Assembly: GCA_035550735.1 (NCBI GenBank)
Contig: DASZOM010000044.1
Span: 1 to 10,351, forward strand
DNA length: 10,351 bases
Origin: JANQRA01 sp035550735
GTDB taxonomy: Bacteria > Actinomycetota > Acidimicrobiia > Spongiisociales > ZC4RG35
Reading direction: 5' to 3'
Under the pieces are notes generated by a model. It made no database searches. It was not told where the DNA came from and was given only the letters and a program-made list of their open reading frames with translations. A program made the translations under genes and the position numbers. Shown one piece after another: positions 1 through 5,979 of this stretch. Within the stretch, counting starts at the first letter, position 1; the number at the start of each line of letters is the position of its first letter.

Positions 1-4
1 CCCC

Positions 5-24
5 CCCCCCCCAACCCTGGGTTG
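5..24. repeat. Left copy of a 20-bp terminal inverted repeat
   Basis: The window opens with twelve C residues followed by AACCCTGGGTTG. Bases 5-24 are the exact reverse complement of the last 20 bases of the window. The match stops at base 25 (C here, where G would be needed), and its outer side is limited only by the end of the sequence. The core AACCC-T-GGGTT is itself a near-palindrome. No gene lies between this repeat and the stop codon of the first gene at 36-38. A homopolymer-tailed, mirrored pair at both contig ends is best explained by a tail, linker or assembly artefact. A genuine terminal repeat of a mobile element is a less likely alternative because no transposase is present. Confidence 0.9.
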
Positions 25-35
25 CGCGAGTACCT

Positions 36-1394
36 CTAGAGCCGCGTGCCGCGTGAGGTGTGGAGGATGCAGGCGGTGAGGCGGCCGTCGCCGATGTGCT
101 CCAGCTCCACCGGCGCCACCGGGTGGAAGGTGATGTTCAACCTGCGCCCGTCGAGACTCATCTCCTGGAGGGCCGCCTTCATCGCAGCCGGCGCATCGCC
201 CTTGTCGAAGGCCTCGGCCGCGGTCGCTGCGGTCGCCTCGTCGTGGAACACCATGGTCGCGTCGAACTCGCTGCGACGCTCCACGTCGGCGAGACCCTCG
301 ACGAGGAGGTCGTGGTCATAGAGCCACTCGACCGCGTCGTCGACCTCCCAACCACACGCCGGGGTGACCACCGGGCAGCGGGTGTGGAACCGGCACCCCT
401 CGGGCGGGTTGGCCGGGTCGGGGACACTCCCGTGCAGCCCCTTCATCTCCGACTGCTGGGCATTGATGTCGGGGTTGGCGGCGAGCAGGGCTTCGGTGTA
501 CGGGTGACGGGGATCTTCGAAGAGCTGGACCGCCGTCCCCTGCTCGGCGATCTGTCCCAGGTACATCACGGCGATGCGATCACTCATCAGCCGGACCACT
601 CCCAGGTCGTGGCTGATGAACAGATATGTCAGACCGCGTTCCCGCTGCAGGTCGTAGAGGAGGTTGAGGATCTGCGCCTGGACCGACACGTCCAGTGCCG
701 ACGTCGGCTCGTCGAGGACGATGAACTCGGGGTCGAGTGCGAGGGCCCTGGCGATCGAGATCCGCTGTCGCTGTCCGCCGGAGAACTGATGGGGGAACCG
801 GTAGAGGTGCTGTCGCCCCATCCCCACGCTCTCCAGGAGCGAGACCACCCGTTCGGTCAGCTCCTGACCCGAGGCCTCGTTGTGGACCCGGAGCGGCCGG
901 CCCACGATGTCCTTGACCAGATGGCGGGGGTTGAGGGAGCTGAACGAGTCCTGGAACACGACCTGGCAGTTGCGCCGGTAGGCCTTCCAGGCCTTGCCCT
1001 TGAGCTGGTCGATCCGGTGGTTGTCGTCGATCCGCTCCAGCTCTCGGACCTGCTCCCGGTTGCGTTCCGGCTCGGGCGTGGCCTCGATCGCGTCGAGACG
1101 GGCGGCGTCGGCGTCCGAGAGCCTGAAGTAGATCTTCCCGCCGGTGACCGAGGTCAGCCCGCTGATGCAACGTCCGAGCGTGGTCTTCCCACACCCCGAC
1201 TCCCCCACCAGACCCACCGTCTCCCCGGGGCGGATGTCGAAGGAGACCCCGTCGACGGCCCGGACATGACCGACGACCCGCTGCAGGGTGCCTTCCTTGA
1301 TGGGGAAGTGCTTCTCCACCCCTCGCAGGGAGATCACCGACCTTTCGGCGGTGGTGTGCTCCCTCGATGCCTGTTGTGCGCTGAGCGTGGTCAT
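36..1394 (-). CDS. Opp/Dpp-type peptide/nickel ABC importer ATP-binding subunit (DppF/OppF-like)
   Basis: This is a 452-aa cytoplasmic ATPase that would energise an oligopeptide, dipeptide or nickel importer. The nucleotide-binding domain is intact: Walker A GESGCGKT (64-71), Q-loop Q148, signature FSGGQRQR (204-211), Walker B FIVLDEP (224-230), D-loop and switch H262. The family C-terminal domain follows, with RHPYT (296-300) and a cysteine set C334, C340, C347 and C442. Two things are odd. A charged insert of about 45 residues (roughly 92-140) lies between Walker A and the Q-loop. About 94 residues separate the third and fourth cysteines, making the protein over 100 residues longer than typical relatives (about 330). 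The ATG is chosen because it forms an ATGA overlap with the stop of the upstream ATPase gene (bases 1391-1394) and gives a family-like N-terminus. An open extension to 1550 lies inside the neighbour and is unlikely. Substrate unknown; permease and binding-protein genes are not in the window. Confidence 0.93.
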   Translation of the reverse strand: MTTLSAQQASREHTTAERSVISLRGVEKHFPIKEGTLQRVVGHVRAVDGVSFDIRPGETVGLVGESGCGKTTLGRCISGLTSVTGGKIYFRLSDADAARLDAIEATPEPERNREQVRELERIDDNHRIDQLKGKAWKAYRRNCQVVFQDSFSSLNPRHLVKDIVGRPLRVHNEASGQELTERVVSLLESVGMGRQHLYRFPHQFSGGQRQRISIARALALDPEFIVLDEPTSALDVSVQAQILNLLYDLQRERGLTYLFISHDLGVVRLMSDRIAVMYLGQIAEQGTAVQLFEDPRHPYTEALLAANPDINAQQSEMKGLHGSVPDPANPPEGCRFHTRCPVVTPACGWEVDDAVEWLYDHDLLVEGLADVERRSEFDATMVFHDEATAATAAEAFDKGDAPAAMKAALQEMSLDGRRLNITFHPVAPVELEHIGDGRLTACILHTSRGTRL

Positions 1395-2653
1395 GACACC
1401 CACGCCTCGAGGCTGGGCAGGACGACGTCGGCATCGTCGGGGTAGTAGGCGAAGCAGGCGACCGAGTGACTCTCGCCGACCTCGATCGTCTCCGGGTCGA
1501 CGGTCCGGCAGATCTCGACCGCGAAGGGGCACCTGGTGCTGAACCGGCACGAAGGCGTTGGGTCGACAAGCTCGGGCACGTTGCCGACGATGGATGCCAG
1601 CTCGCCGCGCTGATGGGCGGCGGAGGGGACGGCGGCCATCAACCCTCGGGTGTAGGGGTGCCTCGGATTGCTGAAGACCTCCTCGGTGGTGCCCGTCTCC
1701 ACTACCCGGCCGGCGTACATGACCGCCACCCGGTCACAGATCTCCTTGACCAACGACAGGTCGTGGCTGATGTAGAGCACCGAGGTCTCGAGACGGGCCT
1801 GGAGCTCGGCGATCAGCTCGAGGATGCGGGCCTGGATGGTGACATCGAGGGCGGTGGTCGGCTCGTCGGCGATGAGGAGGTCGGGGTTGCAGGCGAGAGC
1901 CTGGGCGATCAGGACCCGCTGCTTCATGCCACCGGAGAGCTCATGGGGGTAGCTGTCCATGATCTTGCGCGGGTTGGGGATCTGGACCTCGCTCAACGCC
2001 TTGGCGACCAACTCGTCGATCTCGTCCGAGAGCTTCTCCGCCCACTTGCGATAGGGAGGGAAGCGGAGGAGGAACCGCTCGAACGAGCTGGCCTGCTGTC
2101 GCGCCGCGCGGCGGATGAGACGGGGGACCCTCGGCCCCAGCGCCTGCAGGATCTCCTCGGAGCGGTGCTGATGGAAGACCTCGGCGATCTGGGCGCGGAT
2201 CGACAAGGCGGGGTTGAGCGCCTTGCCCGGATCCTGGAAGATCATGGCGATGCGATCGCCCCGCAGCTCCAGCATCTGGTGGTGGGGGATCTCGAGGAGG
2301 TCGATGGGCCCGTCACCGTTGCGTCGGGCGTCCGAGGACCAGAAGAGGACCTCACCCCCCGCGTAGACGCCGGGTGGGGTGGGGACCAGACGGTTGAAGG
2401 AGCGGGCGGTGACACTCTTCCCACATCCGGTCTCACCGACGAGGCCCAGGGTCTCCCCGTCCCGAATGTCGAACGAGACGCCGTCTACGGCGTGGACCAT
2501 CCCCGCCTTGGTCTTGAAATGGACCTTGAGATCACGAACTGAGGCGACGCGGGGGCGGGCCGAGGGGTCGCGGGGGGAGATGTCGACCGTCACCCCATCC
2601 TGACCATGACTCGAGTCCGAGGAGACATTGGCGCGCCGCTTACCCCAGGTCAC
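1391..2653 (-). CDS. Opp/Dpp-type peptide/nickel ABC importer ATP-binding subunit (DppD/OppD-like)
   Basis: This 420-aa ATPase is the likely heterodimer partner of the downstream DppF-like subunit. Walker A is GETGCGKS (73-80), Q-loop Q140, signature LSGGMKQR (239-246), Walker B LLIADEP (259-265) and switch H297. The C-terminal oligopeptide-transporter domain has RHPYT (331-335) and cysteines C369, C375, C382 and C400 (CX5CX6CX17C). In this family such a set is associated with an iron-sulfur cluster. Compared with usual relatives of about 330 residues it has a basic/charged insert at about 160-225, before the signature motif, and a polar N-terminal tail of about 35 residues. The start is a GTG, the first usable start in frame after a stop at 2699-2701. 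It lacks a good ribosome-binding site, and its GTGA overlaps the stop of a possible leader ORF, so translation may be coupled. A start a little further inside remains possible. Confidence 0.92.
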   Translation of the reverse strand: MTWGKRRANVSSDSSHGQDGVTVDISPRDPSARPRVASVRDLKVHFKTKAGMVHAVDGVSFDIRDGETLGLVGETGCGKSVTARSFNRLVPTPPGVYAGGEVLFWSSDARRNGDGPIDLLEIPHHQMLELRGDRIAMIFQDPGKALNPALSIRAQIAEVFHQHRSEEILQALGPRVPRLIRRAARQQASSFERFLLRFPPYRKWAEKLSDEIDELVAKALSEVQIPNPRKIMDSYPHELSGGMKQRVLIAQALACNPDLLIADEPTTALDVTIQARILELIAELQARLETSVLYISHDLSLVKEICDRVAVMYAGRVVETGTTEEVFSNPRHPYTRGLMAAVPSAAHQRGELASIVGNVPELVDPTPSCRFSTRCPFAVEICRTVDPETIEVGESHSVACFAYYPDDADVVLPSLEAWVS

Positions 2654-2697
2654 GTCGACCAGTATCCCATCGATCGCGTGCTTGGCGCCCGTGTCAC
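2650..2697 (-). CDS. Possible 15-codon leader ORF upstream of the ABC ATPase operon
   Basis: On the minus strand a strong Shine-Dalgarno run, AGGAGG (2708-2703), sits 5 nt before a GTG at 2697. This opens a short frame encoding MTRAPSTRSMGYWST. Its TGA (2652-2650) overlaps the GTG start of the DppD-like gene in a GTGA arrangement, the same overlap style used elsewhere in this window. The annotated ATPase start has no comparable ribosome-binding site, so ribosomes loaded here could reinitiate on it. No similarity to a known leader peptide is recognised and there is no run of one amino acid, so classical attenuation is not supported. It could also be a chance frame, or mark a mis-called base that hides a longer N-terminus of the ATPase. 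Confidence 0.4.
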   Translation of the reverse strand: MTRAPSTRSMGYWST

Positions 2698-2702
2698 CTC
2701 AT

Positions 2703-2710
2703 CCTCCTCC
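2703..2710 (-). promoter_or_regulatory. Strong ribosome-binding site upstream of the leader ORF
   Basis: The minus strand reads GGAGGAGG here, a near-ideal anti-SD complement. It is more than 45 nt from the GTG of the DppD-like gene, too far to serve it directly. It is well spaced for GTG at 2697, and also lies next to an ATG at 2702 that is followed by a stop after two codons. It lies about 5 nt downstream of the 16-bp palindrome, so on a minus-strand transcript that hairpin could affect its accessibility. Confidence 0.5.
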
Positions 2711-2715
2711 AGGGA

Positions 2716-2731
2716 CAGCAATCGATTGCTG
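2716..2731. promoter_or_regulatory. 16-bp perfect palindrome, candidate operator between divergent genes
   Basis: CAGCAATCGATTGCTG is identical to its reverse complement over all 16 bases; the flanking pair (A2715/C2732) breaks the symmetry. It is A/T-richer than its surroundings and lies in the 195-bp gap between the ABC ATPase operon and the FAH-family gene. That is typical placement and size for a dimeric repressor site (GntR, TetR or IclR type). Its right half, TTGCTG (2726-2731), could act as a weak -35 for the plus-strand gene, so a bound protein would block that promoter. In minus-strand RNA it could fold as a 6-bp stem with a 4-nt loop just before the ribosome-binding site. No regulator gene is present in the window. 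Confidence 0.55.
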
Positions 2732-2745
2732 CGCAGGCACCGCAC

Positions 2746-2753
2746 GTTATAAC
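2746..2753. promoter_or_regulatory. Symmetric -10-like element (GTTATAAC), possibly serving divergent promoters
   Basis: GTTATAAC is self-complementary, so TATAAC (5 of 6 matches to TATAAT) can be read on either strand. On the plus strand TTGCTG at 2726-2731 lies 16 nt upstream, giving a plausible weak sigma-70-type promoter for the FAH-family gene with a leader of roughly 90 nt. On the minus strand the element is preceded by TG at the extended -10 position (TGTTATAAC), which would favour transcription toward the ABC ATPases, although no good -35 is seen. This is one of the few A/T-rich octamers in the gap. Promoter activity and direction are inferred. Confidence 0.4.
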
Positions 2754-2836
2754 ATCGCCCACCGGCGCGCAACAGACCCTCGGCCCTTCTCGTCACTCCC
2801 CACCCAGGCCGAACGGGAACGATCGGGTGTAGCTAC

Positions 2837-2844
2837 AAGGAGGT
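2837..2844 (+). promoter_or_regulatory. Ribosome-binding site that fixes a TTG start
   Basis: AAGGAGGT is a full 8-base complement to the 3' end of 16S rRNA. It ends 4 nt before TTG at 2849 (GGAGG core 5 nt away). It decides the unusual TTG start of the FAH-family gene, since no ATG or GTG lies close by in frame. Confidence 0.85.
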
Positions 2845-2848
2845 TGGT

Positions 2849-3706
2849 TTGAGACTGGTCAGGTATCTCGCTGCGGACGGGCCCCGATCAGGCGTACTGG
2901 ACGACGGTTTCGTCGTCGACGTATCCGCCGTTCTCGACACGCCTGACGACATGACCGGTCTCATCGACCTGGTGATGGGGACCGGGCTGTCCGCCTCGGG
3001 GCTGGCCGGCTCCAGGGTGCCCGTGGCCGAGGTCACCCTGCTCGCCCCGCTTCGTCCTCGCAAGGGCATCTTCGCCGTGGGCAAGAACTTCATCGAGCAC
3101 GTCCGCGAGCTGCCCGGGGCCGACGCCAAGGCCGAACCGGCACCGGAGTATCCGGTCCTCTTCAGCAAGCCACCGACCTCGGTGATCGGCCCCGGTGAGA
3201 GCATCGACACCGGTAACGACCCCAGCTCGACCACCGACTACGAGGGCGAGCTTGGTGTGGTGATCGGCCGGACCGGCCGTCGGATCGGGCGCGAAGACGC
3301 CATGCGTCACGTCGCCGGGTACACGATCGTCAACGACGTCACGGCTCGGGCCTTGCAGCGGAGACACGGGCAGTGGCTGACGGGCAAGGGCCCAGACACC
3401 TTCTGTCCGATGGGGCCCTGCATCCTCACCGCGGACGAGGTGGCCGACGTCGGCGAGCTCGAGATCCGCACCTCGGTCAACGGGGAGCTGCGCCAGAGAG
3501 GCTCACTCAGCGATCTCATCTTCGACATCCCCACTCTGATCGCCACCATCTCCGAGGTGATGACGCTGGAGACCGGCGACGTGATCGCCACCGGCACCCC
3601 ACGCGGGGTTGGAGTCGGGTTCGACCCTCCCCGCTTCCTGCGTCCCGGCGATGTCGTGGAGATCACCGTCGACCCGATCGGGACCCTCACCAACCCGGTG
3701 GTCTGA
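2849..3706 (+). CDS. Fumarylacetoacetate hydrolase (FAH) family protein
   Basis: This 285-aa soluble enzyme belongs to the FAH superfamily, whose members hydrolyse, isomerise or decarboxylate beta-keto and 2-oxo acids using Mg2+ or Mn2+. A short N-terminal domain (about 1-65) precedes the catalytic fold. GIFAVGKNF (73-81) and the metal ligands E132 and E134 (in DYEGELG) and D163 (in VNDVTAR) are present. So are the conserved K180 and the TGTPRGVG loop (248-255). All expected ligands are intact, so it should be active. Relatives are annotated as 2-hydroxyhepta-2,4-diene-1,7-dioate isomerase, acylpyruvase or ureidoglycolate lyase, and sequence alone does not choose among them. The TTG start is supported by an ideal ribosome-binding site. 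It is transcribed divergently from the ABC operon and sits 83 bp ahead of the oxidoreductase gene on the same strand. Confidence 0.93.
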   Translation: MRLVRYLAADGPRSGVLDDGFVVDVSAVLDTPDDMTGLIDLVMGTGLSASGLAGSRVPVAEVTLLAPLRPRKGIFAVGKNFIEHVRELPGADAKAEPAPEYPVLFSKPPTSVIGPGESIDTGNDPSSTTDYEGELGVVIGRTGRRIGREDAMRHVAGYTIVNDVTARALQRRHGQWLTGKGPDTFCPMGPCILTADEVADVGELEIRTSVNGELRQRGSLSDLIFDIPTLIATISEVMTLETGDVIATGTPRGVGVGFDPPRFLRPGDVVEITVDPIGTLTNPVV

Positions 3707-3789
3707 CCTCGTCGTGACGTCCGCAATCGTTTTCGTAAGGCGGGCACGCGTTGGGTAGCGTGGCCCGACGCTCGAGCAGGAGGATCTAG
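3707..3789 (+). promoter_or_regulatory. 83-bp gap with possible weak promoter and a clear ribosome-binding site
   Basis: AGGAGGA (3778-3784) lies 5 nt before the ATG of the next gene. TAGCGT at 3756-3761 fits the loose actinobacterial -10 pattern TANNNT, but no convincing -35 is seen. AGCGT (3757-3761) can pair with ACGCT (3768-3772), a stem too short to call a terminator. Whether the next gene has its own promoter or is read through from the FAH-family gene is undecided. Confidence 0.35.
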
Positions 3790-4638
3790 ATGGCCCGTTT
3801 CGCGGTGAAGACTCCGACCCACCACACGACGTGGGACAAGATGCTCGGGGTGTGGCAGGCCGCCGACGAGATCGACCTCTTCGAGTCGGCCTGGAACTTC
3901 GATCACTTCTACCCGATCCGTGGCGACACCGACGGGCCTTGTCTCGAGGCGTGGGTGACCCTCTCCGCCCTGGCCCAGGCGACCAAGCGGATCAGGGTGG
4001 GGACCATGGTCAACGGGATGCACTTCCGTCACCCGGCGGTGCTCGCCTCGATGGCCTCGTCGCTCGACATCGTGTCCGGGGGCCGTCTCGAGCTGGGTCT
4101 CGGCGCCGGCTGGAACGAGATGGAGACGGACGCATACGGGATCGAGCTCGGCACCGTCGACGAGAGGATGACCCGGTTCGAGGAGGGCACCGAGGTCATC
4201 CACCTCCTGTTGACCCAGGAGGAGTCGGACTTCGAGGGCCGCTTCTTCCGGCTCACCAAGGCACGCAACGAGCCCAAGCCGGTGCAGCAGCCCCGACCGC
4301 CGATCGTCATCGGGGGCAAGGGCGAGAAGCGGACCCTCCGTCTCGTCGCCCGGTTCGCCTCGATGTGGGACGCCCTTTTCGTCGAGGACGAGAAGGACGA
4401 GTGGCTGCGGCTCCGCGACGTGCTCTGGGCGCACTGCGAAGACGTCGGTCGCGATCCGGCCGAGATCTCATGTTCGAGCCATCTCTCCATGGGCCCCGAC
4501 CCCGACCCGGCCGAGGTGGCGTCCCGATGCGGGGTCATGTTCGACGCCGGGGTGGACGTGGTGATCCTTGGCTTCACCGCAGCCCATGACCGGGGCACCG
4601 TCGAGGCCATCGCCGGTGGATTGAGCGAGCTCAGTTGA
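3790..4638 (+). CDS. Luciferase-like (LLM class) F420-dependent oxidoreductase
   Basis: A 282-aa TIM-barrel oxidoreductase of the bacterial luciferase superfamily, in the branch that usually uses coenzyme F420 (some members use FMN). Family landmarks in order: WNFDHF (35-40); RVGTMVNGMHFRHPAVLA (69-86); SGGRLELGLGAGWNE (96-110); AYGI (115-118); RPPIVIGGKGEKRTLRLVAR (169-188), with the phosphate-binding glycines; then MWD (192-194). Length and all landmarks are normal. The ATG has a good AGGAGGA site 5 nt upstream. The stop overlaps the TTG start of the transporter gene (TTGA, 4635-4638), implying translational coupling. Substrate is unknown: members act on ketones, hydroxy compounds, nitriles, sulfonates and other small molecules. 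F420 use is inferred from similarity of these motifs. Confidence 0.92.
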   Translation: MARFAVKTPTHHTTWDKMLGVWQAADEIDLFESAWNFDHFYPIRGDTDGPCLEAWVTLSALAQATKRIRVGTMVNGMHFRHPAVLASMASSLDIVSGGRLELGLGAGWNEMETDAYGIELGTVDERMTRFEEGTEVIHLLLTQEESDFEGRFFRLTKARNEPKPVQQPRPPIVIGGKGEKRTLRLVARFASMWDALFVEDEKDEWLRLRDVLWAHCEDVGRDPAEISCSSHLSMGPDPDPAEVASRCGVMFDAGVDVVILGFTAAHDRGTVEAIAGGLSELS

Positions 4639-5504
4639 GCGGGGCCCTCTGGGCCCTGGTGGCAGCCGTTGGATTCGCCTTCGGGCAGGTATCCAACCGC
4701 AAGGTCAATCAGGTGGTCGACGCCTACCGGACCGCGTTCGGCCTGGTTCTCGCGGTCGAGATCATCCTCCTGGCGCGCATCCTGGTGTTGGGCGACCTCG
4801 ACGTGCTGCTCTCGGCGCCGCCTGAGGCAATCCTCATATTCGGGCTGACCACGCTATTTCATTTCGTGGGCAGTTGGACCCTGCTCGCCCTCAGCCAGCA
4901 GCGCATCGGCGTGGCCCGCACCGGCGCGCTCGTGGCCGCTGCACCTGTAGTCGGTACCTTGATGGCGGCGATCTTCCTCGACGAGCCGCTCACCATCGCC
5001 ATCGCCGGCGGGGTGCTCCTCGCCGTGGTAGGGGTGTCGTTGATCTCACTCAGTGGGGCGGTTCCCGGATCGGACGAGAGGCGGAGCCCGTGGCTGGCGC
5101 TGACGGTTGCGTTGATCTGGGGATCGACTCCCCTGCTCATCCGTCTCGGCCTCGAGCAGTACGACCACCCCGTCGAGGGGCTGACGCTGGGAATGGCCTC
5201 GAGCGTCGTGGTCTATGCCGCGATCCTCACCGCCACGCGGAGATGGCGCGGCGCGGTATCCGGCACCGCGCTCCGTTGGATGGCGATCGGTGGCTTCTTC
5301 AGCGCGGTGGCGGTGTCGGCGCAGTGGCTCTCCTTCGACCTCACCACGATCGCAATCGCCATCACCATCCAGCAGTTCTCGGTGATATTCGTGATCGCAC
5401 TGGTGCCGATCATGTTCCGCCAGCCCTTCGAGCGGATGAACCCACGTTTCTTCGGAGGGGTCGTCCTGGTGCTGACGGGGGCAACCATCGTCCTGCTGTC
5501 GTAG
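4635..5504 (+). CDS. EamA/DMT family transporter
   Basis: This 289-aa integral membrane protein has about ten hydrophobic helices, near residues 3-19, 33-52, 65-85, 97-114, 120-140, 152-171, 182-200, 213-231, 236-260 and 271-288. That is the standard two-repeat EamA architecture. The first repeat shows the typical end LDEPLT before its fifth helix (115-120), and the second begins at LALIWGSTPL-type sequence (about 154-166). The family exports or exchanges small metabolites, amino acids or nucleotide sugars by proton coupling. The start is a TTG whose first bases overlap the preceding stop (TTGA). Only a weak GGTGGA lies about 14 nt upstream, so expression probably depends on coupling to the oxidoreductase gene. 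Its placement between two enzyme genes suggests movement of a pathway substrate or product, which is inference. Confidence 0.92.
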   Translation: MSGALWALVAAVGFAFGQVSNRKVNQVVDAYRTAFGLVLAVEIILLARILVLGDLDVLLSAPPEAILIFGLTTLFHFVGSWTLLALSQQRIGVARTGALVAAAPVVGTLMAAIFLDEPLTIAIAGGVLLAVVGVSLISLSGAVPGSDERRSPWLALTVALIWGSTPLLIRLGLEQYDHPVEGLTLGMASSVVVYAAILTATRRWRGAVSGTALRWMAIGGFFSAVAVSAQWLSFDLTTIAIAITIQQFSVIFVIALVPIMFRQPFERMNPRFFGGVVLVLTGATIVLLS

Positions 5505-5515
5505 CCTCGCCGTCG

Positions 5516-5968
5516 ATGAGCGACTTCATCGTCGACCCGGAGAGTCTCGCACTCAAGATCAAGGGGATCGTCCCCGAGGGCGGCAGCCACATCCGCCAAG
5601 TCCTTCTCGACGAGATCGAGGCCCGTCTCCCCCGCGGCCCGGACGCCCGGATCAACATCCAGCTCTCGGAGCTCAACCCGGGGCGAACCGCTTCCTGGCA
5701 CGTCCACAACGGTGTCGTCTACTTCGTACTGCTCCGGGGGATCATCACCCTGCAGTACGAGGGGCTGAGCGAGCACTACTCGGCGGGCGACGTCTACACC
5801 GAGCCGATCGGGGTGGTGCATCGCGCCCTCAACCCCCACCCCGACATCCCGGCCTCCCTCATCGGCTTCTGGGTGACCGCCGCCGACCGCCCCCACATCA
5901 CCGAAACCGGCGACCCGGCCTGGACGCCGGTCGATGGGGACCATCCCGGGTTGCGTCGGACTACCTGA
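5516..5968 (+). CDS. Small cupin-domain protein lacking the motif-1 glutamate
   Basis: This is a 150-aa single-domain cupin (beta-barrel). Motif 1 spans G56 to G75 and contains the WHVH pair (H62, H64), but the usual glutamate position is V68. Motif 2 is perfect: G91, P97, G99, H102 and N106 in GDVYTEPIGVVHRALN. Three histidines could still hold a metal, and E96 or Y69 might substitute, but this is speculative. Cupins of this size include dioxygenases, isomerases, decarboxylases and ligand-binding proteins, so no reaction can be given. The ATG lies 11 nt after the transporter stop without a clear ribosome-binding site, so it is probably translated from the same mRNA. An open frame continues upstream inside the transporter gene but has no family-like sequence there. 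The gene converges on the hydratase-like gene with 11 bp between stops. Confidence 0.88.
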   Translation: MSDFIVDPESLALKIKGIVPEGGSHIRQVLLDEIEARLPRGPDARINIQLSELNPGRTASWHVHNGVVYFVLLRGIITLQYEGLSEHYSAGDVYTEPIGVVHRALNPHPDIPASLIGFWVTAADRPHITETGDPAWTPVDGDHPGLRRTT

Positions 5969-5979
5969 GGTGGGCGCGT

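Noticed and set aside
1..24. Telomere or phage terminal repeat of a linear replicon
   Set aside because: The repeat is only 20 bp, made mostly of a homopolymer, and the contents are ordinary chromosomal metabolic genes with no replication, packaging or terminal-protein gene.
1394..1550. 52-residue N-terminal extension of the DppF-like protein
   Set aside because: It lies within the upstream ATPase gene, is arginine/proline-rich shadow sequence, and the ATGA overlap gives a better start.
2654..2848. Riboswitch or structured RNA in the divergent gap
   Set aside because: Apart from the 16-bp palindrome no conserved riboswitch core was recognised, and the leaders would be short.
3757..3772. AGCGT/ACGCT stem as an intrinsic terminator after the FAH-family gene
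   Set aside because: The stem is only 5 bp, has no T-run, and sits next to the ribosome-binding site of the following gene.
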